From Prosapia bicincta (taxonomy: Eukaryota > Arthropoda > Insecta > Hemiptera > Cercopidae): a stretch of 64,000 nucleotides of DNA. Both the position numbers and the translations under genes were made by a program. The DNA is taken from assembly GCA_036971475.1 (NCBI GenBank), contig JBAIZL010000002.1, forward strand, positions 165,328,714-165,392,713, given 5' to 3'. The notes beneath the pieces were generated by a model. That model saw only the letters and a program-made list of their open reading frames with translations. It was not told the DNA's origin and did not search any database. Positions 39,466-51,235 of the stretch are shown one piece after another; within the stretch, counting starts at the first letter, position 1, and each line of letters begins with the position of its first letter.

Positions 39466-40878
39466 GTTTGTATACGGCTGATGGTTATAGTTTATCTTTG
39501 TTATTGGTGTCGTGTTGTATTTTGTGTTGTAACTTGATATTAGTTTTTTATGCTTTTTTTAAACCTGTTTTTGAAATTTGCGAGCTGTTTTATTGTTGTT
39601 TTGTTTATGCATGGTAATGTGATGTATTGGTTTTCCCTGTGTGTAGTGTTAATTTTAGTGTTTTTTTAAAATGTTGTACCATAGTTTATCTATTATTGAG
39701 GTGTTGTATCCATTTCTGTATGCTAAATATTTAATTGTGTCTAGTTCTTTATTTGTGTTTTCTGTGGTCATTGGAACTCCTTAAAGTCTATGGTGCACGG
39801 ATCTGAAGGCAGCATGTTTGGGTTTGATAGGGAGGTTTGAGGTGTTGTGGATAAGTGTGTCTGTCGTTGAGGGTGTCCTGTAAATGTTGAGGCTGTAGTT
39901 TTGTATGTGGCTTTTTGTAATGGTTAGGTCGAGGAAGTTTAGGGATCGCTTGGTTCCAATTTCTGAGGTTAAGTGGAATGGGTATATTTTATTAGAGTAG
40001 GTGAGGAATTTTTCGCATTGTCAGGTGTTGCCTCTGTATAGAGTTATGATATCATCGACGTATCTGTGCCAGTAAGTGATTTTGTACGAGTGTGTATTGT
40101 TTGTGATTATCTGTGTCTTTTCTATGTGTCGTAGGGCAATTTCGCTTAGGACACTACTGATAAGACGTCTCAAGCGTAGGCCATATGGATGTGAATAGAA
40201 GTTTGAGTTGTGAGTGAAATAGTTTTGTTTAGTGATGGTTTGGAGGATGTTTAGGACTTCGATAGCGTGGATATAAGTTATGTTGTTCTATATTAATTGG
40301 GTTTCTAGGATGTTGGGAGTTTCGGTTACGGGTATGTTGGTGTACATATTTCTTATATCGAGTGACAGTAGTGTTGGATTGTGTGGTATGTTTGTGTTTA
40401 TTATTTTATTTGTGAGATTTGTTCTGTTTTTATATATGTTTCTGTGTTCAAGTTGATACATCGTCTGATTATTTTATGCATGTGTTTTGCTAGTTGTTTG
40501 TTTGCTACTTTAGCATTTGTTTTTCGATCAAAGTACATCGGTAGTTACACGTACTGAAACCAACTACCAAGAATCCTATTTATTAAAACACAATAAATAT
40601 GCATTTTCTTTAAAGAACAGATACACTAACAATTTAATCTGGATACTAAACTAATATTAATATTTTATGAATTATCTTGAGCTGTTTTCAGATTGGAGGC
40701 CTATAACATGATAACACAATAAAAGTGACATTGAAAACTTTTTCCAAGTGTCATATAGTTATTTTTAAAAAATAATCACATAGCACTTAAATAAAATAAC
40801 AGTTATCACATTAGTTGCCTAAAAATAGTTATTTAATAAATGCAATATGGCTTTAAACAAGACATGATCATTGTATTT
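39466..40878 (-). repeat. Segment A', inverted copy of segment A
   Basis: Right arm of the inverted duplication, carrying a minus-strand duplicate of the Penelope RT pseudogene (roughly 40545 down to 39467, YVDD near 40050-40061) with the same lesions. It stops in the SGVYK codons of the GIY-YIG start, whereas the left copy runs on about 50 bp further. The left junction joins ...GGGAG to TTTGTATAC and the right junction joins ...GTATTT to ATTAAT. Confidence 0.9.
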
Positions 40879-41143
40879 ATTAATATGGGTAATATGAAGT
40901 ATTTTTTATCAAAATATATTTGCATATCTCTTTTGAGGATTTTAAACTATTTTACGACTGACAAATATTTCTGATTAAATTAAATGTTGTAAATGTGTTT
41001 TTAACATATTATTTGATAGCATACAAAAATAGATAAAATTGAATTTTAATATTTTATTTCGGAGTATTAGAAACTTTTTTAGGACAGTTAATGATATTGC
41101 AAAATTGAATAATAACAGTTAACATATATTCTCTTTAGATGTA

Positions 41144-41174
<31 letters not shown>

Positions 41175-41748
41175 TGTGTGTGAAAGTATATACAAATGTG
41201 TTATATTGGAATATAAAAAACCGTCTTTTCTTATATAAAAACAAACTATTTACCTGTCCTAGATGTCAGAGTATAAATACGATCGATAACGAGCCCAGTT
41301 CACAGAAGCTTGATGAATTTGTTATATATAATTAATTTATAACTTACGCCTCAGTAAACGAACAAATTAGAGAAGTACAAATATGGACAAAGTTAGTTGA
41401 ACATTTAGTACCTAATTTGTATAACTGAATAAACCTAGTGGTAAAGAACAGTTTACCAAAAGAAATTTAATGAAAGGATAGGTAAAATATCGAAGGAGAA
41501 AATTTAAACTAATTTGAAAGTACAGAATATGGAAAATTAATGTCCTAGCAATATAAAACATTTTGTTCACAAAAAGTCAGGATTAAATCATCCTACTATT
41601 AAATCATACCTACTTACTTTAGTAGGTATGATGGTAGAACGATGTTGTCAGAAGCAATCCGAGATCGCTCCAATAACTTCCAGGTACTGACGCAGTCTCA
41701 TTTCCACCATTTTCTCAGCTGTTTTGCAGTCCAGACTTGTAAGGGAGA
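40877..41748. repeat. Segment B, second direct copy
   Basis: Second copy of 38569-39465. It continues without a break into unique sequence and the rest of the LINE fragment, so it is the copy attached to the original right flank. Confidence 0.9.
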
Positions 41749-41880
41749 TTGGTCTAAAACTGGTAAGGATGTCAGCGGGCTTTCTCTTCTTGTGGATTGA
41801 AATGATCTCTGCTTTCTTTCATTGTTAGAGGATGTGATCTTCCCACGAGAGTTTTACTTGTTTTATCAAGGTTATGCAGA
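41600..41880 (-). pseudogene. Non-LTR retrotransposon RT fragment
   Basis: Read on the minus strand, the frame gives KKAEIISIHKKRKPADI, then FRPISLTSLDCKTAEKM and RLRQYLE, then CF*QHRST, matching consecutive early RT blocks of Jockey/CR1/R1-type LINEs (WxxAxIxPIxKxGK, YRPISLL, GFRxxRST). The Arg codon of the last block has become TGA, and the Trp before KKAEII is also a stop. No catalytic FADD block is present. A fragment only; the clade is not resolved. Confidence 0.75.
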
Positions 41881-43867
41881 TAAAATTAAATTGGATATGA
41901 AGTGCAAAATATATGTTTCCATATGCAGAATGAAATTTGAAATTTCATTAGATATTAAAAATACACTTATCTAAACTATTTCATATTATTCTACTTATAT
42001 AATTGAAGGACGCATGATAGAACATTTTCCTTGATATTATTAATTCAATCTTTTCAAAAACTAAATTATAATACGTAACACAACAATCAAATATACGTCC
42101 AATTATAGTTATTTGTTACTATACGCAGATAAATCATTACTTATTTAGTGATTCTAGTTAAATGTTTACTATGTATTGTGTTTTTTGTATTATTGTAAAA
42201 TGTTTTTCATGTATAGGCATTAAAAAGTATTTTAGTAGGAAGGAATTCATATTTACTAATGTACAAATGATTTGATTTTTATTCTGTCCAATTCTTTAGG
42301 ATAGCTCGCAGTGTTGGCAAGATACCAAAACACAATGTCGTCGACTAGTAGGGTCGTTAGCGGTAACCCTGTGGACATTTAATAACTAACTCTTGTTATG
42401 TATGTTACAGCTTGTAAATATTGCTTTAAAATAGAAATGTACTGTGGAACAAACATTGAAAAAAGATTCGTAAATAATAGAGTTAGGTTATTAAACAAGT
42501 AACTACAATCTGGTTACACGACAACTAAATATCTTCACCTGATAACATTGTTGATCTCTTCACGTATCAAACTTGTATTCTCTTACTCTTAAAACAACAA
42601 AAAATGTTCAACAGTAGAAAATGAATTTATAAATTTGTTTTTATATACAATTATTAATTTAGTAAATATTTTATAGTACCAAGTTACATTTTCTAATATT
42701 TTATTTACCCAGAAATCATGTTTATGTATACTGTATTAGTCAGTACCAGATGGAGATATACATTTTTAAAGTTTCGGTTTACTTTACAACAAAGTTTTTT
42801 TAACTGTAAATTGGTTGTAGTTTCTTTAAAATAATATGTTTGTAGCACTCCAAAAATTTCAATAAATTTTATCACTAGCGTACATTTTGGGGTCAATGGA
42901 AATATAAATATTTTAACTTAAATGAATACATTTGAAAACTATAAATCCATTATGTTCTAAATGTTTATAGCTAATTATACAATTAGGTACAATATGTGGT
43001 GAGAATATGAAGAGAAATACTGAATATAAAATTATCTTGCGGAGTATTATTGGCATTCTGTTAAATGTAAAACTCACGACCAATTTATGAACTCATTGTT
43101 CAAGCTGAACACAAAATAAAGTGTGATTTACCCATCGTCGAGAGATATCGGTGTTCGAACGTCTCAAATGTCAGTTGCACCGTCGGGATAAATTGATTAA
43201 ACGATGGATAAAATGAAAACACTTCTGCCTTCCAAATATGAAAACCTCTAATAGTCTCCGCAATACCAACATAATAGTGTTTTGGCTTTCAAAGTTTTAA
43301 ATCAAATTGTGGAAATCTTCTCCCTCACTTTATTGTCTTTTTGATCTACGTGTAATTATTAATCAATTGATAACGACCTTTGTCTCCAAGCAATAGTTGT
43401 CCTCATACTATAATTTAAATATTTAAAATAAAAAGTATTTTTAAAATCTTTTCTAAATTTCTAGAGATTTTCAAAATGTTTTTTTCAGGAATAATAACAT
43501 TTTGTTATAATATTTAGTTGTTTTTGCTTCTTTAATTTATTAATGATTTTCATTTATACATTAATTATAACACGTTTTGCAGTACTGTATTTTAGATAAA
43601 AATTATTCCTATGGAAAAGCTATTACAAACGAATAATTACTTAGTATTAAATAAAAAAAATAATGATAAATATTCAAGTTTAAAACATGTAGTATAGAAC
43701 AAAAATTGGTAAAGTTGTTTCCTACTTAGGTCGACAAAAAAATATTTTATTTTATAATTACACATTATAATTACCTATTATTATAAATATGTACATACAT
43801 ATGATATAATCACAACAAGCGAATTTCCTTGTAATTTTTCATTTCCTTCTCTATTCTTAATATTGTG
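41881..43867. other. Non-coding stretch
   Basis: AT-rich. No gene seen. Small GC-richer islands near 42300-42380 and 43130-43200 are unassigned. Confidence 0.45.
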
Positions 43868-44290
43868 TTGGACTATTACTTTTGTTTTTTAAAATGTATT
43901 CACTTTCTTTTTTTATAATTTATGAAGTTTATGGTAGCCTATAGCTTTTGATTCTATCCACCTCTAATAATGCTTCACTATTGCAAGGGACCTATCTCTT
44001 GTTATATTTTATACTTCTTTATGTAACTGTTTTTAGCTACGGGAAAGTTACCTTAGTCCCCGAGTGCTGGATTTCAAACACGTAGCTTCTCAGCTAGAAT
44101 CCGACCGGTGCATCAGGTGTTTTTAAATTTAAGTTACGTATAAATTTTTGAATAATTTGTCTTTACATCAATTTCCATTGACTATAGGATAAGAAAGTTT
44201 ATTTGAACTTGATTGGATAGTTAAAAACTTATATCAAGAACGATATAAAATTTGTACAAGGTATATGGAGAGTGTGAATTAATAGAACTA
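43868..44290 (+). repeat. Dispersed tRNA-containing repeat family R4, copy 1
   Basis: Aligns collinearly with 58370-58810 over more than 400 bp. Shared blocks include TTCTATCCA, TAATGCTTCA.TATTGCAAGG, TTTTTAGCTA.GG.AAAGTTA, TTGACTA..GGAT and AAAATTTGTACAAG.TATATG. The middle (44048-44110) has A-box and B-box-like elements (CAGCTAGAATCCGACCG at 44091-44107). This looks like a SINE or a SINE joined to a longer non-autonomous element. Confidence 0.65.
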
Positions 44291-45849
44291 GAAAAAAAAA
44301 CACCTCAAAATACTGATGTTCAATTTAGCTCTTAAGCTTTTTAAATTTTACGTATTTTTATCATACATATACATACAGTATATATAATCTCCTAGATGAT
44401 CTGACGTTTCAGAAATGAAGCAAAAATATGGCATCATTGACGACGCATGGACAGAAGATTTGGTATCTGAAATATAATGACTTTTTGATTACGCTGTTTT
44501 GATGGAACGACAGTGAGAATAAACTGTAGAATATTTTAGCCAGAAAAGTATTACATTCTCTCAGTCATATTACAGGTTTCTGCATTATGAACGCTATCAA
44601 TCGCTCATAGCCAACAATAAATAATGTATTTCAAAAAGATTGAAACAAAGAGAGCTAAATCGTTTCCATGGCAACTTGAAGTTCAAAGTTTATACCGCCT
44701 ATGCTACTTCAATACCCTCCGAGCCCACCTCTACAAAGCAAAACACAAAATGTTGAATAAGTTGGTGGTACAGTTAATGTTATTAAAATATATACTGCCT
44801 TACAAACAGAAGTCGGCAGTAAATATTTAATAAAATTGGATCAAATTGTAAATTTTTTTTTTTTGATTATGTTCGGACATCAGTGAAAAAGTGATGAAAT
44901 ATAATAATATTATAACGTCATTATTAATGTTGTATTGTATGAACACACTTGATTAAAATAATATTATAATACATATGTATTGTTTTTAAAAAAATATTTA
45001 CAGGCAATAAAATCTGTTTATATATTATTTCATTTATTACCATAAAATTAGAAACATTATTTAATGTCGAGTGAAAATATAAGAATATATCCATAAAGGA
45101 ATAATTATAAAATTATAATTTTTATTGAGAAGAATTTATTGAGGTTCGCTGCCGTTACGGGGAACATGGGTGTTCATTTTATATCAGTATAATACCAATC
45201 ATAGTGGAAAGAGACTTTAAAATTAGATTCGGAATCGAAGCTCTGCTATTATCTGGCAAAGTGAGAAATACATTTTTTACGCTTTTAAAACTGGATATAT
45301 CGGTAAATTTGTTATAACTTCTTGCTTTCGTGAAAAGTCTAAACTTCACTCTGAAACTGTCATATTATTTTACATATTTGTTACAACAAGAAAATGGCTG
45401 TCACAATTTTTCAACCAATGGGAAATTAATGTTCATAAAACTAATTATTTTTCTTGGATGAATAGAAGTCAAACTGTAACATTTATATAGTAGTAAAGTG
45501 GACTTCTTAAACATTTTTATAAAAAGCGACTTTTAATTGAATAGATAAATAAAAAGGGAAATTGTTTATTGGAAGCTGCATTATGTCATAAAAAAAAGTA
45601 AATAACAAATTTAAAAAATGTTTAAATTCTTTACAAAAATAACAAATAAGATTTTGTTCAAAATAAAAATTATCAAATATTATCGTGAAATTACTACCAA
45701 GATAAATGAATGAAAATTGTTTCCCTACATTTTAACCTTTACATGTAAGGGTTTGGAACTTTAAATGTTGAATTATCTAGCTCTAAATAAAATAGACCTA
45801 TTGACTTGAGTAATCTTACACAATATGAAGGAATTTTTCTCACTATAAC

Positions 45850-45851
<2 letters not shown>
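44291..45851. other. Non-coding stretch
   Basis: AT-rich. No gene or clear repeat recognised. Confidence 0.45.
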
Positions 45852-45918
<67 letters not shown>

Positions 45919-46054
45919 AGTGTGTTTTGTGTGTGTGTGTGTGTAAGTGTAAGTGTATGTGTGTGTATATGTATGTGTCTAAGTGTGTGATTTGTGAGTG
46001 TGTGTGTGTGTGTGTCTGTGTGTGTATGTGTTTGTGTGTGTATGTGTATGTGTA

Positions 46055-46110
<56 letters not shown>

Positions 46111-46167
46111 TGTGTGTATGTGTGTGTGTGTGCTTGTGTTTTGTGTTTGTTGTGTGTGTGTGTGTGT
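45852..46167. repeat. Compound TA/GT microsatellite, about 316 bp
   Basis: About 60 bp of TA repeats pass into GT repeats with regular interruptions (TATG, AAGTG, TTTG). The longest pure GT run lies at about 46058-46107. Long Cys-Val or His-Thr frames on either strand are artefacts of the repeat. Confidence 0.95.
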
Positions 46168-47147
46168 TGAACACAATATCTTTACACATTTCAATCGATT
46201 TTGTATTAGATGATTCTGACATAATCATAGTTATTCATGTTCCTGCTTACACTTTGCCAATATCAGACGCGGTATTTTACACTTCCTTTAATATTGTATG
46301 CAAGTTAAAAATTCTCATAACTGGAATATAAAAAATATGATTTTAGTGTTACTATATAACTTTACGAACATTCAATTAAATCGGTACGAGGTGGTAAAAC
46401 TATAAGTTTGCCAAATATAGTGCTTGTTAAACAGCTGGCCCTCATTCACTACGTTGTGATACTATTTACTTCATAGACAGTTTTACTTTCATCCTTCGCT
46501 ATAACGTTTCAATCTTCATTGTACACCTTAAGCAAACAGTTAATTTACCAAGCAATTAACTTCCTAATTATAACAATTGTAATCTAATTCATAATTTTCA
46601 ATAACTTTTTGTTTTCTCGTTTTATTTTGCTTTAAAGCATGTCAGTCTTATATATTCCTTGTAATGTTGTTAGAAAATGTGAGTTAAATACACTTTTAGT
46701 TAGAACTATTATTCTTTCTTTAACGTCGACCCGAAAGTTTTTATTGTGTATGTTGCTAGAATTTGTATAGTACAAACAGAATATAGCTTGAAATTGACTT
46801 CAAAATAGCTAACTAAATAATTGAGTGAGTTTGACTAGCCTTCCGTGTCACAAGAGACTGATTCCTTATGCCTAGCGTCTTTTAGAGGCATTTATTAGCT
46901 AAAATTGTCTCTTAGGTTTATAGAAAAAAGTAAATATATTTAATGTTTCAAGTACATTCAAGTCTTCTTCTGAAATACGATTTAGTATTTCTGTCTACAT
47001 TAAAGTTTGAATTTGACTTAAATGCTTCTGATCTGTGTTATAATTGGTCATACAGTACGGATTGAAAATAATTTTACCGTTAATCTCTTACGTCAAACTC
47101 TTATTGAAGTGATTGATGTAAAATCGAATCCTTAAATAGTATACGTA
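46168..47147. other. Non-coding stretch
   Basis: Unique-looking AT-rich DNA between the microsatellite and the mariner element. No gene seen. Confidence 0.45.
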
Positions 47148-48468
47148 CGAGGGGTATTCTTAAAGTAAGGGCCGTTTGAAAATAAAATAAAAACAAAAAG
47201 AAATTTGCAAAAACTAATTTTAATTTTGGAATCTACATACTTTTATCTATTTTTCTACATAGTTTCCAAGTTTTTGTAAACACTTATCATATCGCACAAC
47301 TAAATTTTGGAAATCTTCTTCATAAAAACTTGCCGCCTGCTGCGATAACCAAGAATTCACGGGCGTTTTCAATTCGTCGTCATTGTCATAACGGCTGCCA
47401 CCCAAGTGATGTTTCAGATGACGGAAGAGATGAAAGTCGCTCGGCGCAAGGTCAGGGCTGTAGGGTGGGTGGTCCAAAACTTCCCAGCCAAAAGAGCCCA
47501 ATGCAGCTCGGGTTTGTAAGGCCTTGCATTATCGTGCAGCAACAATTTTCCTTTTGTGAGCATGCCACGTCTCTTGTTTTGAATCGCTCTGCGCAGCTTC
47601 CTCAGAGTTTGGCAGTAGGTTTCTGCATTTATTGTCGTTCCTCGTTCCATAAAGTCGAACAGCCAAACACCATGCCTATTCCAAAACACGGAAGCCATGA
47701 TCTTGCGCTGTGACAAAGTCTGTTTGGCTTTGACCTTTACGGGAGATTGCGTGTGTCTCCATTCCATGCTTTGTTGTTTCGATTCCGGAGTGAAATGCGA
47801 AACCCACGTTTCTTCTCCAGTTACGATCCGACTCAGCATGTCGTCACCATTTTCGTCATAACGTGTCAGAAAATTCAACGAACTCTCGAGTCTTTTGTGT
47901 TTGTCCTCCTCCGTCATGAGTTTAGGGACCCCACGCGAGCACAGTTTCTTAAAGTTTAATTTTGTATGAACAATTTTGTAAATCACAGACCTCATAACTT
48001 CCGGAAATTCGTGTGAGAGAGTAGTGATCGTGAAGCGTCTGTTGTCACGAATTTTCGCTTCAACTGAAGACAGAAAATCGTCTGACATTAGAGATGGACG
48101 GCCAGATCGCGTTTCGTCATGGACATTGTCGCAGCCATCTTTGAAGTCTCGAACCCACTTACGCACTTTTCCTTCACACATGGCATTAGCACCGTAAACT
48201 TCAGAAATCTGTCGGTGAATTTCTGCAGCAGACATGTTTCTTGCTGACAAAAACCGTATAACCGAACGAACTTCGCAAGGGGCGGACGATTCGATAACCT
48301 TGAACATTTTGCAAGCACAGAACACAACGCACAAGTTAGCTACACAGCTGTAACTGAGCGTAGTTGTTGCCAAGGCATGCTGGGACGCGACGCAAGCGCT
48401 CGTTGCGGCGTGCACGCGAACTATGAGGGAATATAAACAAACGGCCCTTAGTTTAGAAATACGCTTAG
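47148..48468 (-). mobile_element. mariner-family transposon, 1321 bp, near full length
   Basis: Terminal inverted repeats of 31 bp lie at 47148-47178 and 48438-48468; 25 of 31 positions agree, and the inner 13 (TAAGGGCCGTTTG) are identical. The element is flanked by TA on both sides (47146-47147 and 48469-48470), the expected target duplication. Length, end structure and single gene fit a typical mariner. The transposase reads on the minus strand. Outer bases of the repeats differ, so it is somewhat aged. Confidence 0.95.
47247..48307 (-). pseudogene. mariner transposase, one frameshift
   Basis: DD34D transposase. The start is the ATG at 48305-48307 (MFKVIESSAPCEVRS); an upstream extension in the same frame has no family similarity. 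An N-terminal pair of helix-turn-helix domains comes first, including SARNMSAAEIHRQIS and TRSGRPS. The catalytic core begins at TGEETWV, where the family usually has TGDE, so the first Asp is Glu here. It continues through HDNARP (second Asp) and, after a one-base frameshift just upstream of 47501, HPPYSPDLAPSDFHLF (third Asp). Joined by frame, 34 residues separate the last two aspartates, as expected. The C terminus is LGNYVEK, TAA/TGA-ended at 47247. About 352 codons, normal for the family. The frameshift and probably the Glu make it inactive. Confidence 0.92.
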
Positions 48469-48470
48469 TA

Positions 48471-50894
48471 TGTTAAGAAAGACCTATTGAGCTACAGCAA
48501 TTTTTTATAATGGAATTTATTTTCAAGGTACTTGAGTAAATGCATGAATTCCTAATAAACAAATATTTCAAAAACCTAATGTAAATATTACACTTAAATC
48601 TTTACACCATTACCAATAATTATAGAATATGCAATGTGAAAAGGTATATAATATACGTATTTAAACAAAAATAAATTTAAACATTATTTTATCCACATAA
48701 TATTATATCAGTTGACATTCATTCTATTTGTTATTATTAGTTTAATATTTGGAAATATTTAGGATACGTGTTTATACATAAAGGTTTTACTTCTACGGTG
48801 TATAAGATGAATTCACCAAGAATATCGCCATGATATTTTCTCTGTGTATATCGCATTTCCTCCGGTCACAATCTGTTAATTGCATTTCGCAATCTACACA
48901 AAATTCTGTAATTACTCCAAGTGTCAAGTATAGAATGTTCTAGTAATAACACTAATTTAATATGGACTTGATATCTGTCCACCACACAGGTTACTGTAGT
49001 CACTACGGAATATATTACAGTGCGTTATTAAATAAAATACTGGATAAAGTGTAAATGGTAATTAAATTTAAATTATTTACTTTTAACTGATTGCCAGTCC
49101 TACACCGATAATTTTAATTTAGATACGTATTAGATTAATTAGGAAGATTGTTTGTTTCATTTTTAGCTTTTATTACCTCAAACCTATGACAAAGTTATAT
49201 TTTTATTGTAATATAGAGTCTATAAATACTTTAATTTATTCACAAGATTTTAATTTATATGATAATATTAGGATTTGTTTCCTTAAACTGTTTTAAAAAG
49301 ATTTTTCACGTAGTAAACGGTTAATTAATATTGCAAAAGGTCAATTATATGAAAGTAAATAAGTATTTTCGTGTCATGATGTCAACAAGTATTGTATCTA
49401 AGTAACTACTAAGTTAGATAAAACTTCACAAACTCGGTTTTGTGTTTTACCTTATCAAGCACATGCAATATTAGGTTCTTACCCTTGATCGAATGCTATA
49501 AACTAGGAGTAACCCAATCTCATCACGCTGTTCGTTTTGCATCCCTCAAAGTTTTAATACTAGTATACATCATTATAATGAAAACTTAATACTCATGTCA
49601 AAGATCGTTATTTTTGTTGTTTTAGATGAGTAATAATAGTTCAATTATTTATTGATATAGATATATAGATATAGATATTTAATTAAGAACATACAGAAAT
49701 AAAGTTTGACCAGAAAATATAATTATTCCATGAAATTTATATTTAAATTTGTATTGATTTTATATAATAAATTGGTGTTATTTTTTAAATCTTTGATTCT
49801 CTTTATATTTTAATTTGTTGAGAGCGACTGGTTTTTATGTCAGATATATTCAAAAACATTTTGTCATGTTTTTTTTTTCTTTACACACTTATATTTTATA
49901 CGTCTAAAAAGGTCTATTAGCTCATTAGTAACGTAAATATTTTAGGCGAAAAGACATTAATATGCAAACATCTGGCGTTTAAAGGAACAAATAAATTTAC
50001 TTTGTCCAACGATACATAACGCTGACGTTTTTCCATGTAAACTAATTAATCGCTTTAAATAACTCATAATCGTGCATAGTAGGATTGTTCTGTGTGTGAG
50101 CTTGAGGGGTAGTATACTAAATATTTTAGCGTAGAAGAAAGTTCTAAATATTACAACAATATATAAAGATATTTAAAATATTTAAAAATTTCAAGTAATA
50201 GAAACGGTGGTACATATAAAAAATTTCTAAATTTTCTGAAGGTCTTCGCATATATAATATACTATATAATACACAATAGAACATTTAATTTGTATTTTAA
50301 TATACAATATTATAAATATTAGCTGTCAGTAGAAAAAGCTGCACAGCTTATGTATAAGTACATGTAGTGTCTGATTCTTTTTCCCCTTTATATATAGAGT
50401 CCGCTCTCCACGTTTCGCCAAATTAATATACAGTAAATATAATTATCTAAAACAAACTCAATTATAATAGAGCATAGTTAAAAGTCTAAGGTGATCGACG
50501 GTATTATACTACGTTACATGCTGTGAATTCATAAATATTAAATAGCGTACTACTCACGCTCTCTCTTAAAAAGTAAGCACATGAGAGACTAATAATATAT
50601 TATAAATAAATATACCACGTTATACATATTATAGCACATCAATAGATTACAATTATATAATAAATGAATTTCATCCATTTTAAAAATTGTGGTAGACTAT
50701 ATTATTTAAATGATTAAAAAATATTCAGATGATGGCCTATAGTATTAGATAATTATAACTTAATACATTTGATTAATAACACTTAAACTAATTATTAGTG
50801 TTATTATTATATTTATTCAAAGTAGAAGAGGGTCAATGTTTATATTGCAATAACAAATCAAATAGCAAGAATTAATTCTTTGTCGTTGTATTGA
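48471..50894. other. Non-coding stretch
   Basis: AT-rich. No gene or recognised repeat. Confidence 0.45.
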
Positions 50895-51235
50895 TCTTAT
50901 GGGTAGGAAGTAAAGTTAAAATCCCAAAAATATTCTCCTTCAGTGAGAAAGGTTCCATATCCAAGCATTAGACAGTGCATGGCTAGAGCTTTAGCTTATG
51001 GGTAGGTAGAGTCAACAGAACAAAACGTATATCAATCAGTAAGAAAAGTTGCGACCATATCAGTAAAACTTACGTGACGCGGTTTATCTTAAGGGTAGGC
51101 AACAAAGTGAACAGAAATAAAAATGCTTCATTCAGTAAGAAACTTTGTGACTCAATCAGCTACATGAAGTTACAGTACATGTTTTGAAGAGCTAGCTTTC
51201 AGGTCTGAGTCGCTAATAACAGAAAGTCTTCATTA
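50895..51235. repeat. Degenerate tandem repeat, about 95-105 bp, 3-4 copies
   Basis: CTTATGGGTAGG at about 50898 and 50996, and CTTAAGGGTAGG at about 51089, are each followed by A-rich DNA, a TCAGT(A/G)AGAAA block at 50940, 51036 and 51136, and a second variable part. A fourth, weaker unit begins near 51195. No coding role seen. Confidence 0.6.

Noticed and set aside
45773..46331. Long Cys-Val and His-Thr frames on both strands
   Set aside because: They are direct translations of the compound GT microsatellite and have no unique coding sequence.
47330..47959. Plus-strand open frames within the mariner element
   Set aside because: Antisense shadows of the transposase gene.
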